A stretch of DNA of 64,000 bases from Sarocladium kiliense (lineage: Eukaryota; Ascomycota; Sordariomycetes; Hypocreales; Sarocladiaceae). Location: contig JAUZTG010000041.1 of assembly GCA_030734395.1 (NCBI GenBank), forward strand, positions 682,001-746,000, written 5' to 3'. Below are positions 33,788 to 47,110 of this stretch, piece after piece. Numbering within the stretch: the first letter of the stretch is position 1; every line of letters begins with the position of its first letter. The notes under the pieces are model-generated. The model had not been told where the DNA came from, ran no database searches, and saw nothing but the letters and a program-made list of their open reading frames with translations. Position numbers and translations under genes: made by a program.

Positions 33788-36700
33788 ATGGACAACGACG
33801 ATGCCTCTTCCCGGGGGCGCGCAGGCAGTTCTGCCGCCCCCAATGGCCGCGCTTCATTGTATCGACTTGACTCGAACCAGAGTACACCCAGCGTCTTCGA
33901 GGACGTCGAGATGGCACACGAAGAGGTAAGGGGCCGCCCATTCCACCGACGAAATTCACGACCGCTGCTAATCGTCTTTTTTCATAGCTCTTCTCCGGAC
34001 CAATTGCCGAAAGTCTTCCCACGAGTGTTTCTGCCTTCTCACATCGCCGGACACGCGCCGACTCGACGGCCAGCTTTACCTACCACGACGAAGACGACAA
34101 TCAAGACTATGTAGACTCAGAAGACGACAACGCATCCCGCCGACAGAGCTTCGCAAGCGAGTACATGCGGCGCAGCGTGAGCGATATAGGCGACCTTGAA
34201 TTTGGTGAAGTTGAGGAGGATGACTCGGCTGATCAAGACTACGATACTTCGCACGACGACTATGTGATGCGCCGGCGGTCCTCGACACACAGCCGCTCAT
34301 CTATCCATGCCCGTCTTCTCCGGACCGACAGCGCTGCTACTGGCTCAAGTACGCGGGGTTGGGGACGGATAAGCCAAAAGATATACATGGTCAACGAGGA
34401 CCTCACCATTGCCGTCGCAGGCTTCAGTACAAGCCGCGTCGGGTTTGCCATATATGCCGCCATCTGTCTCCTCACAGGTGGCTTAGCCTATCTGCTTTTC
34501 CGATGGCTCCCTCGATGGTATGTGGCAGTCGTGGGTAGGCCATGCCCTCTCCGCAGCTGCGAGTGGGTTGTTGTCGAAAACCAATGGGGCGAGATGGCGG
34601 TCATGACGCCCAAAGTGCAACACTTCGGAAGGCCACTATCGACCGTATTTGGCCAGCCCGAGAAGGAGACACAGCTTGAATTTGACGAGATGGACGATCC
34701 CATCATGGATGAACTCCGAGCTCTCGACTACCGTTATGTCCGTCTTTGCTTCCATCCCCTGAGAGATAAGTTCGTGCTCTGCACTGGCTGGAAAGACCCG
34801 GAGTGGACCGATGTTCGTCACGTGCGATCTGGGTTAGATAGTGACGAGAAGGGTGTTCGTGAAACCATCTTCGGCAGTAATTTGATCGATATCGAAGAGA
34901 AGTCAATGGGGAGCCTGCTGGTCGACGAGGTAGGCTGATTTTGCCGCGATCCCCCGATTTTGATGAACACAGGAATTGATGTGTGAGTGCTACAGGTTCT
35001 GCACCCCTTCTACGTCTTCCAGATCGCCAGCCTCGTCTTGTGGTCACTCGATACCTATTACTACTATGCTGCGTGCATTTTCCTTATGTCAGTCGGCAGC
35101 ATTGCCGCGACGCTAATTGAAACGCGATCCGTGAGACGACATGAAATTGCACCCCATGTACTGTTCGAATACTGACGACATTGCCCGCCCAGACCATGCG
35201 ACGCCTGCGCGAGATCTCTCGATTCGAGTGCGATGTGCGAGTACTTCGGAATGGCTTCTGTTAGCTCTCAATCCTCCCGTCAAATGATTGAGCTCTACTA
35301 ACAAGATGCCACTAGGGAAATACATCAGCTCCGGTGATCTCGTACCCGGTGACGTCTACGAGCTCAGCGATCCAAACTTGACTCAGTTCCCAAGCGATGG
35401 GCTTCTACTTACGGGCGATTGCATTGTCAACGAAAGCATGTTGACCGGTAAGGGGTTTCCGTACCTAAAAGACAGGAGCTTCCGCTGACAGTACGACAGG
35501 TGAATCCGTTCCAGTCTCCAAGATTCCTGCGACAGACGAGACGTTATCGGGCATGAACCTATCCGCTTCTTCAGTGTCTCCGGAGACCGCTCGGCACTTC
35601 TTGTTTTGCGGCACCAAGATCATCCGCACTCGTCGCCCACAGGATGATCTTGAAGGCGATGCTGCTGCCCTCGCTCTTGTTGTCCGCACTGGCTTTAACA
35701 CCACCAAAGGTTCTCTTGTCAGGTCAATGCTGTTCCCCAAGCCATCTGGTTTCAAATTCTACCGCGACTCATTTCGGTACATAAGCGTCATGGCAGGCAT
35801 TGCTATTCTAGGTTTCGTCGCGTCTCTGATCAACTTCATCCGACTCGGCATCGCTTGGCACCTCATTATTGTGCGAGCCTTGGATCTGATTACCATTGTG
35901 GTCCCCCCCGCCCTGCCTGCAACACTGACAATTGGAACAAATTTTGCTTTGAGCCGCCTGAAAAAGAAACAAGTATTCTGCATCAGTCCTCAGAGGGTCA
36001 ATGTCGGCGGTAAAATCGACATCATGTGTTTTGACAAGACCGGCACTCTAACCGAGGAGGGACTGGATGTACTAGGTGTTCGGGTTGTTTCCCGTTCTTT
36101 GGCCAAGTTCACAGAGGTCATCCCAGGACCTCAGCCTCTGGAAGGAGAAAGTGTTGAATCACAAAGCACACTTCGTGCCGTACTCCACACAATGGCCACT
36201 TGCCACTCCCTGCGACTTGTTGACGATGAACTTGTGGGCGACCCGTTGGATCAGAAAATGTTCGAATTCACCCAATGGAAGTTCGAAGAGGGAAAGCAAA
36301 TGGCCTCAGAGGGAGACGACGATGAGCAAGGGGGCCTAGCGCCCAGTGTTGCAAGGCCGCCATCAGTGAGTTTCAGGAAGTGTTGCAGTGATACTCAGAA
36401 CTGACCGTCGGTAGGGCGAACTTGAATTAGGAGTCCTCAAATCATTCGATTTTGTGTCGCATCTCCGACGCGCAAGCGTCATTGTCAGGCATTTCGGCAA
36501 GAAAAGTGGTGATGTCTACGTGAAGGGGGCTCCTGAAGCCATGCGAGAAATCTGCCGACCAGAGAGCTGTATGTCAGCTCAAAGCCCCTAAGTGAACATA
36601 TTGCTGACACGTGCGCATTACAGTCCCGTCTGACTACGAAGAACTGCTTTCGCACTACACGCATAAGGGCTACCGTGTTATTGGCTGCGCGACAAAGCAT

Positions 36701-38437
36701 CTGGACAGGCTCAGTTGGGTCAAGGCACAAAAGATGACGCGAGCTGAGGCTGAGAGTGAACTCGAGTTTGTAGGCTTCATTATTTTCGAGAACAAGCTCA
36801 AGCCCACTACCGCCGGCGTTTTGAAGGAGTTGAAGATGTCTAACATCGGCTCCGTCATGGTGACGGGTGACAATATCTTGACAGCGATCAGTGTTGCTCG
36901 GGAATGTGGCCTGATCGAACGCAACGCGCATTGCTTTGTGCCGAGATTCATTCAAGGTAATTCCAGTTGTCTTTCAATGAACAAACGCAATTTGCTGACG
37001 GTCTAGGTGACTCGGGTGACCCCCTGGCTCAGCTGCAGTGGGAAAGTATTGACAATAGTGTCTACTGCCTGGACGCAAAGACATTAATGGTAAGCCTATC
37101 TTCGTCAATTTTCCGATCTTCGCTGACTGACCTCCCCAGCCCTTACCGGTTCCGCCAGAAGAAGACGTATCACTCCCCTATGATATCACCAATCTTCGCA
37201 ACTACACCCTTGCTGTTAGTGGTGACATTTTCCGCTGGGTAGTGGACTATGGCTCGTCTGAGGTTCTTCGCAGGGTTCGTTCTTTTCCAATCTGAGCATT
37301 AGCTTCATTTGACTAACAAAGCACATCAAGATGCTGCTCAAAGGGAAAGTCTTCGCCAGGATGTCACCGGACGAGAAGCACGAGCTTGTCGAGAAGCTGC
37401 AAAGCATCGACTACACGTGTGGCTTTTGTGGCGATGGAGCCAACGATTGTGGTGCTCTTAAAGCCGCTGACGTTGGCATCTCCCTCTCGGAAGCCGAAGC
37501 TTCGGTAGCTGCCCCTTTCACCTCGCGTGTCTTCGATATTCGTTGTGTTGTTGAAGTGATCAGGTCCGCCCAACCCTCTCTCATCCCTTGAGTCAAGATT
37601 GATGGTCACTGACATACGAACAGGGAAGGACGAGCTGCTCTAGTGACAAGCTTCAGCTGTTTCAAGTACATGAGTCTCTACTCAGCCATTCAGTTCACTT
37701 CGGTCAGCTTTCTTTACGCCAAAGCTTCAAACCTGGGAGATTTCCAATTCCTTTTCATCGACCTGCTGCTCATTCTACCACTCGCAATCTTGATGGGTTG
37801 GGCCGGTCCTGCACCAACGCTTTCACGCAAGAGGCCGACGGCAAACCTTGTCTCGAGGAAGGTCCTGATTCCGCTCTTGGGTCTCATGATCATTTGCGTT
37901 CTCATCCAGGCTATTACTTACGTCACGGTCCGGGAACAACCATGGTACAAACCGCCGAAGGTGAAGCACGAGCATTCCAATATTAGGAACTCCGAGAATA
38001 CCGCTCTGTTCCTGACCTCCTGTTTTGAGTACATCCTTTCTGGTGTCGTACTTAATGCAGGAGCGCCGTTCAGAGAGCGTGTCGTTTATAATTGTAAGTT
38101 TACAAGTACAAGATACTCAGATCCTCTTCGGGCCTTAGCTCACATATGATCAGGGCCGTTCCTCACTACTGTCGTCATGACCTTATCGGTCAGCACCTAT
38201 ATGCTGTTGAGTCCTGCACACTGGGTTCGCCACACGATGCAGTTGACCAAAATGAGCTGGGACTACAAGCTGTTCCTCCTCAGCCTCGGGGTGGTCTATC
38301 TGGTCATTGCATGGGTCTTTGAGAGGCACCTGTCGCGCCATCTTTCGAAGCTTATGGGTCGCTGGAAGGAGATGGCAACAGGCAGAACCAAGCAGCGCAA
38401 GGCTTACAAAATCATTGACGATGAGATGAGGGCATAA
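33788..38437 (+). CDS. YPK9: P5B-type transport ATPase, Ypk9/ATP13A2-like
   Basis: Vacuolar/lysosomal P-type ATPase; animal P5B members export polyamines from lysosomes, and yeast Ypk9 gives metal and polyamine tolerance. The long N-terminus is Ser/Asp-rich and precedes the family cap with EDLTIAVAGFSTSRVGFAIYA. Core motifs: DLVPGDVYEL and TGESVPVSK (actuator), PPALPATLTIGTNFALSRL (TM4, the PPALP of P5B pumps), ISPQRVNVGGKIDIMCFDKTGTLTEEGLD (phosphorylated Asp), VMVTGDNILTAISVARECGL, and GDGANDCGALKAADVGISLSEAEASVAAPF (hinge). C-terminal membrane segments follow, ending KIIDDEMRA. About ten introns fit, e.g. HEE|LFSG, DEV|LHPF, ETRS|TMRR, GF|WKYIS, LT|GESV and VYN|WPFL. The product is about 1,300 residues. 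Confidence 0.94.
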
Positions 38438-38869
38438 CGGAGTAAGTAGCTTGCGAGGCAGTCCAGATCGTGGCTTGGATCACACTCGGTCTACTGTAGA
38501 ATAAGCAATGTTTAGATTAGAAATACGACATAAAGCAAGAAAGGGTATCGCCACTTTGCTGAGGTTGTGTCACGTCTTGGCTCAATCGCGCTTGGTGGTC
38601 ATGGATTCTAAGCAGGCCGAATGAGATCCTCCCACTTTCCTGTGCATTAAATAGAACGATTCTCAGAGGGGGTTCCTCAGTGCAATCTGTATGATCCATC
38701 GGCTTTGTGGTGGTGCATGATCGACGCGGTGTGCGGTGAGCCAATGGTGGTATGTGTACATGTTCACGAGCTCTACTGTCCCTCTTCTATCATCAATCCG
38801 TTCGGCAATATAGATACATCGAGTTGGCCGTTGACAATCAGAGCCCGAGAAAGTCCATCCGTAAGTTCC
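38438..38869. other. Intergenic, between convergent genes
   Basis: 3' flanks of the P5B ATPase and the complex I subunit genes. No gene seen. Confidence 0.55.
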
Positions 38870-39074
38870 TCAGTGATCCCAAGGGTGCTTCCAGCCCATC
38901 AATGCCGGACCTAAATCAGCAAGTCAGTGAGGAACATGCCGTGCCATAGTTGCAGGTTTACGTACCGTCCTTCTTCGCTCTGTACATCAGCCAGAACCAC
39001 ATTCCTGCGCCGAGAGCAGTCGCCGTGATCCTGTAAACAGGAGCCACATGGGGCATAGGAGGCTTCGGAGGCAT
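38870..39074 (-). CDS. Small complex I accessory subunit, NDUFB2-like
   Basis: A single-span subunit of the distal membrane arm of mitochondrial NADH:ubiquinone oxidoreductase. Spliced, it reads HVAPVYRITATALGAGMWFW, one membrane span, then YRAKKDG, an intron, and PALMGWKHPWDH-stop. The KKDGP...GWKHPWDH ending is characteristic of fungal members. From the ATG at 39074 it is 49 residues. Upstream in the same frame, RPPRLNSFAAGG looks like the end of a mitochondrial presequence behind an acceptor (TACATACAG, near 39162), so the true start may lie in an earlier exon between 39200 and 39600. I could not settle which. Confidence 0.8.
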
Positions 39075-39720
39075 ATTGTGATCGATGTCCGAGGCAAGGA
39101 CGAGCCCTCCTGCGGCAAAAGAGTTGAGACGAGGTGGTCGGGAGGAATTCGAGCACGGCTGTATGTAGTCAGCAAAATGAATCGAGAGTCGTCCGTCAGT
39201 AGGTGAGGAAGGCGTACTCTGCCAATTGGACCAGGCTGATCGCGACAGATGTCTGGTTCGTGAGGAGAATGCGCTTGTTGGACGGTCGGTCGTTGGACGA
39301 GCCGACGGTCTGGTGAGCCTTGGAGAGCAAGCTCGGCACAAGTTCGGGTGAGTGCTTTGCTGACTAACCGAGCGCCGTTCGGTGGGCGGCTTGGAGTTGA
39401 GGTCGCTGAGGTCTGCGCACAGTGGGTGTGGAGGGGAGCCTTGTGGGGCTGGTGTCCCGCCGCGCTTCGGGACTGCCGCTGGGTTACAGATAGCATCATC
39501 TGCAGCTACATACCTACATGCCACGTCGCGAATCTGGACCTCATCCATATCTTCATCAAACCACAGAAACTTACCGCAGAACATCTTTCGGAAGCTTCAC
39601 TATTGTTCAAAACTTCACGTTTGAGTGGCATGAGGTAATTTCTCATCTTTGGCAAGAGGACAACTTGCGCCTCGACGTCCCAGTGTAAGCTATTGACAGA
39701 GCTACCATCGCGAGACGAAC
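39075..39720. other. Divergent region, complex I subunit and UBE2J gene
   Basis: Contains probable 5' exon and leader sequence of the complex I subunit (a donor GGCAGA|GTACGC near 39217 faces the acceptor near 39162) and the promoter of the E2 gene. Confidence 0.45.
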
Positions 39721-40795
39721 ATGGCGACCACACCACAGGCCAAGTCGAAGTCGCCAACGATAAGGCGCATTCGTGAGCTTTCCACGCTTTCCGGACCAAA
39801 CTTATCCCATGCTAACCACTGTTATCATACCAGTTCGAGAAGCCGCCGAATTGTCAAATGCGCCATCCGCCGATTATATGGCCGAGCCCCTCGAATCAGA
39901 TCTCTTTGAATGGCACTTCACCCTCCGAGGCCCTCCGAATTCCTCATACAGCCAAGGCCTTTATCATGGCCGGATAGTCCTGCCTCCCACCTATCCGCTA
40001 CGACCCCCAAGCTTTCGGTTCACCACACCCAACGGTCGATTTGAGGCAAACCGCGAGATATGTCTAAGTATCAGCGGCCACCACGAAGAGACATGGCAAC
40101 CAGCGTGGGGAATACGCACTGCTATTGTAGCGTAAGATCTCCCTTTATGGACGCAAAGCCCTGCTTGTGGAAGGTACATCGCTGACTCGGGTTGCAGCTT
40201 GCGAAGCTTCATGGAAACAGATGCTCGAGGCCAGCTTGGTGGTGTTGAGACAACTGACAACGTTCGACGACGACTTGCTGGCGAGTCTGGATCTTTCAGG
40301 TGCTCAACATGTGGCAAATCGAACGAGGAGATTATCAAAGAGAGCGAAGCACGTTGCGCAGAGCAAGGCGGTGCCTCCAACGACCCCGTCGAGATCCCAA
40401 GCGAATTGAAGATGGGGTACAGGGATGAAATAGAGGGCAAGAAGACCGAAGGAGCAACGCCACAGGGACAGCCATTAACAAATGCCGTTCCGTCGGCGGC
40501 TGAGGATGCAGAGACAGCTGAGCTCGCCGAAGGCTTTGTCCAAACGGCACCAGATATGCCGGTGCCAGCTGCTCCTGCTACCGCCGCACCGAATCCTGCT
40601 GCTGCACCCGGCCAAGGACCTCCTCAGCCAACTGCTGCTAACGAGAACGCAGCCATGGCTCGACCTGCGCACGCGGCACTGGTGGCGCCACGGAGGCATT
40701 CTGACGATGGTGTGCCACTCTGGATTGATCGCGCCATCGTCGTGCTTGTTGTGCTTCTTGCAGCACTTCTGCTGAAGATTATGTTTGACTTCTGA
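39721..40795 (+). CDS. ER-anchored ubiquitin-conjugating enzyme, UBE2J1-like
   Basis: Tail-anchored E2 of the Ubc6/UBE2J class, acting in ER-associated degradation. The N-terminal exon MATTPQAKSKSPTIRRI joins LREAAEL. The UBC fold shows FEWHFTLRGPPNSSY, GRIVLPPTYPLRPPSF and TPNGRFEANREICLSISGHHEETWQPAWGIRTAI; the active-site Cys is in REICLSIS. Then come LRSFMETDARGQLGGVE, a Glu-rich linker with a C-x2-C pair (FRCSTCGKSNEEI), a Pro/Ala-rich segment, and a C-terminal membrane anchor IVVLVVLLAALLLKIMF. Two introns, near 39772-39832 and 40133-40197. The REICLSIS...TW layout is that of UBE2J1 more than yeast Ubc6. Confidence 0.93.
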
Positions 40796-40960
40796 TAAGA
40801 TACATGGGATATGCAGCATTCAATGAGCGGAACGGCGTTTGGGAGTCGTACGAGGCTTTTCTATGCAGGAAGAAGAACACAATAAGAGTCACCTTTATCT
40901 GATGTAGCCTTCTCATTATTCCCTCAACAAGGAATATCTGTAGTAGTGGTACAAGTTGCA

Positions 40961-43900
40961 TTACTGACCATCATCATCCGCTGTTCTGGCACTCGGCTTC
41001 CTCGGATCCTGTCGTAGGATGTGAGGTACTGCCAACCACCACCACTCCCCAACGGTCGTGCCAACCCCGGATACCAGGCTTTTCAGGACCCCAGTTTCCT
41101 TGCCCCAGCGCATAATCGCCACCGCTTCACAAGGCTCCAAGACTGGATCTAACGCATCGCACATGGCTGCGATAGTCATCGGTCCACGTGTAGCCAAAGC
41201 AAAACAGAAAGCTGCGAGGATGTTCGACCAGCGCTCCTGATCGATGTCACCTGCGAAGTTGATCCATTGGGGCAGCTCACCCATGGCACTCCCGACTGCA
41301 GGCTCGGTCTGACTGATCTCATGCAGAACATCGATGTCTTCGTCAAAGAGGTAGTCGTCTGTTGGCACGACCTCAAGCTCGAAGTGATAGTATCGTTTCG
41401 GATATTTGCGACTCTCATAGTTCCCGGGCTCAAACCCGAAAGGAATGTCCGGAAGCTCGACTGGCTGCAAGATGACACGCTTTGACGCATTGAGACTGGT
41501 GACAGCCATGACAGAACCGTCGTCAAGCGAATACGATATGCGGAACGCATCTCCACGACGGAAAGCAATGTCCATTCTGGCCTTGCAAGCTTGCGCTTGG
41601 AGAAACTTCTCACGATGCGCGAGCTTGTCGAGAGTGACGTTGAAGGACTCGGACAGTTGATATGGTCGTCCGCCAAGTGGTGGCTTAGGGTTCCGACGAA
41701 TTGCTCGTTCCTCAGTCAACTGACGAATGGCCTCAGCTAGCAGGGCATTGGCTTTGTCTGCCCCATCTGTTGATACTGACAAGAACTTGTCCTTGATCTC
41801 CTGCGCGGAGAAAAGTCCCTCGGGAGAACAGCATAAGGAGCGGACCCAAGACCGGACGATGAAAAGGTCAGTCATGGGAATCACATCGCTGATGTCCTCT
41901 TTGAGCTTGGCTGCAGTGACGGCGCCAGGTTCAGATACGGCCCATTCAAATCGCGAGAAGAGTGAGGACTGAGGATGGAAGAAGTCGTTTCGCCAGTCGG
42001 GGACCTTGTCTGCATTATCCTCCATCTCAAATTTGGATTTGAAAGCATCCGTGTCCGCTGGTATATCAGAGCCTGAGTCATGGGCGAGATCCATTGTCCA
42101 GCTGATGAGGGCGCTCCAATCATAAGCTGCTGGGTCCTCAAAGTCCAACACAGGCAGCTGGTCCTTCTCATATGCCTCGATAAACTTTGTCTGAAAGTCA
42201 TGTGTCAAGCTAGAAATGTATCGCGCATGGTCATGGCTAAAAGACTGCCAGAAAGCTTGAAGTCCTTCGAGGCCCAAGGCTGGGAATAATTTAGTCAAGA
42301 TGCCCCAGTCGATGCTCTTATCAACACCACCCAGTAGAGATCGAACCGCAATGAAGGCTGCCAGAAGCTCGTCTGGATCATCTGACTGCTCAGTGAAGTC
42401 CTCGTCCATCACATCTGTTTCGAGGTCTAGAGGTGCCTCAGTGAGGCTCCGAGTCGTGAGCATGACACGCTTCACGCCAATGAGATTGGCATACGAGGCA
42501 AGTCTGCTGTTCGAAACACCCTCGTACGCTACCTTGAGTCTTGGATCGACCTGAAGCTCGTCCTCGCTGAGGTCTGAAGATTCGGACTGATTGTCCACTG
42601 ATGCTGTCAGTTCCTCGTCTTCCTCTGCCGGTTCAATCCACCTTAGCTGATATTGTGAGTTAATCGGGTAAGGAGACGGGCTTTGGAAGTTGACGAAGAT
42701 GTTGTTCGGGCCCGCTGATCTCGTGGCAGATAGCACAAAATCATCAGTTCTTGATATTTCCAGCCGCTTGACTTTCTTCAAGTGCTGGCAGAACCTCTGG
42801 TAATGGGCATCTTCTGATGATGACCCCTTCATGGCAGATCTCTTCGGCGGCTTTGACATCTGTTTAGCCCTTGATGCCCACAAATGCCAGGCTGGATCAG
42901 GGATCCATCCGCTCATCGTAAAGCTGAGGCTATCGTCCTCAAAATCTTGAGCGTCGAGCTCTGGCCATCGCCCCAAAGGACCTTGGATCGCCAAAGTGGA
43001 CTCGACAATCGTAAATCCAACGGGATATGCATCGGGAGTGGCCGACTGCTCCCCCCCGTGCTCTGCTCTAGACACAACGCGGTCGTCCCTCATCTCTGGC
43101 TCCTGATCAAGATATGTATTGGGCTCCAAAAACCGCAGGTCATCGAGCTCAAATCCAGAGGAAGGCTGAGCCATGATATTTGCATACCCACCAGCTAGAT
43201 ACTGCCCCTGGTGGTCCTCGGGCACCCATTGAAGACTGTTGACGTTTGCAACCCAGTCAGGAGACGCTTCGCGGTCATATGTGGCAGCTCCGCCTACCGA
43301 ATCCCATCTTCTTCGCTTGCGGGGACGATGGGTTTTGCCCTCTTCAGCCTTCAGGGCTCTCTTGACGGCAACCTCAGCGGCATAAACAGGAGCATCGAGG
43401 ACCGCGAGCTCTGAAGGTAAGTTGCGTCGACCAGGCCGGGGGCCGGGCGGCTCAGCAGCAAAAGCGTATCTTTCGGGGAAGTATGGTCGTGGGTGTGCAG
43501 CTTTCATCTCCTCAACGATCTCAAGGCAGGGCTCCGAGAAGGGATCAACCTCAGGCCTCGTAATGATTTGACACTTCGAGAAGCTCCCGAACCTGTTGCG
43601 GAAAGCGTGCCAGTGCTCTGCGACCACCTTCCTCTTGAAGAGCTGCCGTAATGCAGACTGACACTCTTTCTGCGTTAACTCGCGCCCGTAACCATGCTCG
43701 CAACTCCAAATTGACTGAATGATACGGATGATGACATCGCCACCCGGTAAGACCACTTCATTGTTCGAGAAACAACCTTCCACAATCGTAGAAACTTGCT
43801 TGACCAGTTCCGCTCTGGAGAGCTTTTGTGGAGAGGCCGTGTCAGCCGGTATCGTCACGACCTCTTTCGAAGTCGCGGGTTCCAACAAGTCTGCAGCCGC

Positions 43901-46753
43901 AGTAGTAGTGTGTTGAGACGGGTTGCTAACGCCGTGCTGGTCTTGCGATTCTTGACCGATGGCCTCCTCTGGCGAAATGGTCGATAACACGGGTAGCTCA
44001 GCTTGTGTCTGAGAAATTTGCGTCTGTGCAGTATCTGATCTGGTGCTGGTAATGTGACGTGAAGTCATCTGGGTTGGTGAGAGTAGAGCTCCTCCACCCG
44101 ATGCTCTCTTTTGAGCGAACACAGGCTTGCGTGCTGGCAACGTGTTCTTCACCCCTTTCTCTGGACGTCTTCGGGATGCTGACTCAGAGCGAAGGTTTTC
44201 CTCTGGTCGCCTATGTGGCGTGAACGATTCGCCTTCTCCATCCGAGGACAACCCTTCCTCGCCATCCGAGATGGGAAATACCGTCCGAGTCTCGCGTCGT
44301 TTTCGAAGTTGGCGGGGACTTCCATCGCCATCCTGCCATGGTGTCCCTGGTTGCCCCTCCGAGACATTATCGACGACAATCGTAGCATGTTTGGGCTTCT
44401 TGCCTCTCCTTGGTGTTTCTGCTGTGGGATCATATGACGGATTGCATGAGGTTCTTGCCTTTTCCTTATGATACTTTAGGCCAATATCGTTCTTCCAACT
44501 CCCTCCGCACTTCTCACAGACCCATGGTTTTGCACCTGCCTTGGCTCGCGCAGTAACGACCTTTCCTCGTCTCCCTCGACCTCGACCACGACCTCGGGTT
44601 CCGCCTCTCGCGGAACGTTCGCTGGGCTGTATCTGTTCGTTGGCTGAATCGTCCTGGTTGAAGACATTTTGGAGACCCGCAATAGGCTCCGTGTGCTTGG
44701 CTTCACTGGACGCGTGTTGAGCGACTACATCGCCTGTAATGTCATCTTGCAGCAGGTTGATGGACCCCTGTGCTGGACCTTCGTCTGTCGGTATCTGATC
44801 CGCTCCGCTATCTGCCTTGTCCTTGGTTGTTGGAGATGCCGCCTGGTCTGGATGGGCGAGGCTTGGTCTTTGTCGAGAACCAGCATTGTCTGTGATCCCA
44901 GGAGAGGTAGCTCCGGAATGCGAAATTGCGTTGCTCGATTCTGTTCTGGCGACCGCCTTCTGACGTGTGGTGTTTAGAGGTAACTCTGCCTTGATTCTTG
45001 CAGATGAGGCTTCATTTTGAGGATCCGGTCCGGGAGAAGTTTCAAGTCTGGTAGCATCAGAGATTGAATCTCGTGTATCACGCTCCCCGGTGGATGTAAT
45101 CTTCCCATCTTGGTTGTTAGGGCGTGCGGGCTGTAATTTTACTTGCCTAGCTCCAGCAAAAGTGTTTAATGAACCAGAGCCGAGTCCCTTAATTAGTTCG
45201 GGTGAGAATCCGTACGGATGTTGATGCTTTAGACCGCTGGTATCCAAATTAGCGGCATCAACACCGCTATCCTGCGGTGTTGATGAGCTGTTTCCATCTG
45301 GAGGAAGGATGAAATATCGGTAGGATGCCACCTTCCCCTCTCTCTTGTGCTCGCTCGCTATGCGGAGGTGTTCCAAACGATTTGGCTGTGCTCCGCCAGT
45401 AGCAAAAGATGATGTTAACGACGCGATGAAGCGGCCAAATGATGGGCCCAGTGACAGACTGATAAGCTCAGGATTGGTTGCTCCTGAGGATCCGAAGAAT
45501 ACGATGATATCGGTAATGAATGAGGCGAGGGGTTTGTCAGGTGTCCATAAAGGCAGTGCGACCAGCTGAGACGCATTGATGCCTTGTATGGTCAAGTGAT
45601 CCTCCTGATCAGAATCTTGCTTGTCGATGTCGTATGATGGTTCAACTGGCTGTTCTCGATGTTTTCCTGCTGCGAACAGCACAGTCAGGTCCTGTGGGAC
45701 AAGGTCTCTCACATACTGGATGCAGTCTTTATAGACGCGCCCATCGAGTGTCGCGGCTGTATATCGAATTGCCCCTTGGGTGTTAAGGGCTCTGCACAGC
45801 TTTGCGAGCACTTTCATATGCCACCGTTTGCCGAGCACGCCGAGTTTCAGCTTCAGATGATGTAATCTGATGACCACCCATTGTTTCGCGATCGCCATGA
45901 TCGTGGTAGTCAGAGCAACAAAATCCAGAGACTGGCCAGTCCATTGATTGCTCCATGGTACCGGCTCTAGGTCATTGGTGAGCGCCTGTTGTGGTGCCTG
46001 GTTGCTCAGCTCGACGCTGCTCGGGGCCTCTTCATCCTTTGCCAGCGCTGGCGCAAGAGATCTCAGCCATAGTTTGCTGGTCTTTGTGCCGCGGACCAGA
46101 GTTGTTCTCTTCGTCAAATAGCCTTTCTTGACCAGAGAGTCTGTTCTCTTTGGGACGGACCGCTTGTCTTGCTGAACAAGACGACAAAGGTCGCCTTGGA
46201 GAATACCTTCAGACCTTGTCGTCGCAACTCCCTGAAGCAGTTGCCATTCGAGTTGAAGAACTTTGGTGAAGTCTTGGGGATGACCAGCAATAGACTCCCA
46301 CTGCGCTTGCTCGGATGCGTACACACGGGGAGAGCTGTCCGAGGCGTCGTCGCCACTCCTTTCAACACGCAGGTCACGGACTTGATCCAGACGTAGGTTG
46401 TTGAATTGACGAGTTTTGCCGATGCTCACTTCTGGACGTCTTGTAAGCCATCCCCAGATCGTCGAATGCGCCCGAGCGTTGTGTTCACTGGCAGGACGAA
46501 GCCTCAAATCTGGTCCAGACGGTTGTGAGTCACCAAGTCTTCGATCAATAGCTCCAAGAACATCTCCTATTGAGCATCCTAGATCGTACAATTGTCAGTC
46601 AGTTTGATCGAATGAGAAGGATTGACGGGCAGACAATTCTGCAGCCTGCGGCTTGCAAGATGCAGAGCATCTCGTTCAGGTCTCACCTTGATCACCGCCG
46701 CACGCGATGAAACCCACTAACTCGGCTACCAGCCGTTCGAGATCGCGAGCCAT
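40961..46753 (-). CDS. TFC3: TFIIIC B-block-binding subunit
   Basis: Largest TFIIIC subunit; it reads the B box of tRNA genes to recruit RNA polymerase III. Exon 1 (46687-46753) gives MARDLERLVAELVGFIACGGDQ and joins GCSIGDVLGAIDRRL across one intron; exon 2 (40961-46578) is 5.6 kb. The total is 1,894 residues, typical for filamentous fungi. The B-block winged helix lies at about residues 130-205 (LQLEWQLLQGVATTRSEGIL, VPKRTDSLVKKGYLTKR). The middle is disordered and has an AT-hook-like RGRGRGRRGK followed by a C2HC-like finger (CEKCGGSW...YHKEKARTSC). The C-terminal half is helical with further winged-helix-like stretches. Near the N-terminus LDQVRDLRVERSG is typical of fungal Tfc3. It converges with the E2 gene. 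Confidence 0.88.
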
Positions 46754-47110
46754 ATCACCTGGACACTTATGCTACTCATAGTAGGCGCTTGGAAGACGTT
46801 AAAAAGGGTGATGAGAAACGTGCTGCCGATGGGATTTGAACGCGGTGCCATGGGACGTGCGCGTGGACGCGAAAAAACTGCCAAATTTGTGGCGGGATGT
46901 GGTTAGAAATGTCATGTTTTGGGTGGGGGCAGGCATGTTCAAGCAGCAGTGCTACGTCAAGCGTCAATCAGAGTCATCCTCTGCACTGGCATGTCATGTG
47001 TTCACACTACGAGCGAGTTTCGGTGGTGAACCACTGAACCATCAAGGGAAATAAAGTATCAAAAGAAGTTGATGGGGGTATATTTGACCTTTTTGGTGTA
47101 TCTTGACCTG
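46754..47110. other. Intergenic, TFC3 promoter side
   Basis: Upstream of TFC3 and downstream of the CCDC137-like gene, both on the minus strand. A tRNA 3'-half-like GGGATTTGAACGC at about 46831 was examined and rejected as a gene. Confidence 0.5.

Noticed and set aside
46826..46850. tRNA-like GGGATTTGAACGC on the plus strand (T-arm of a minus-strand tRNA)
   Set aside because: The stem bases around TTCAAAT do not pair, and no anticodon or acceptor arms were found at the right distances.
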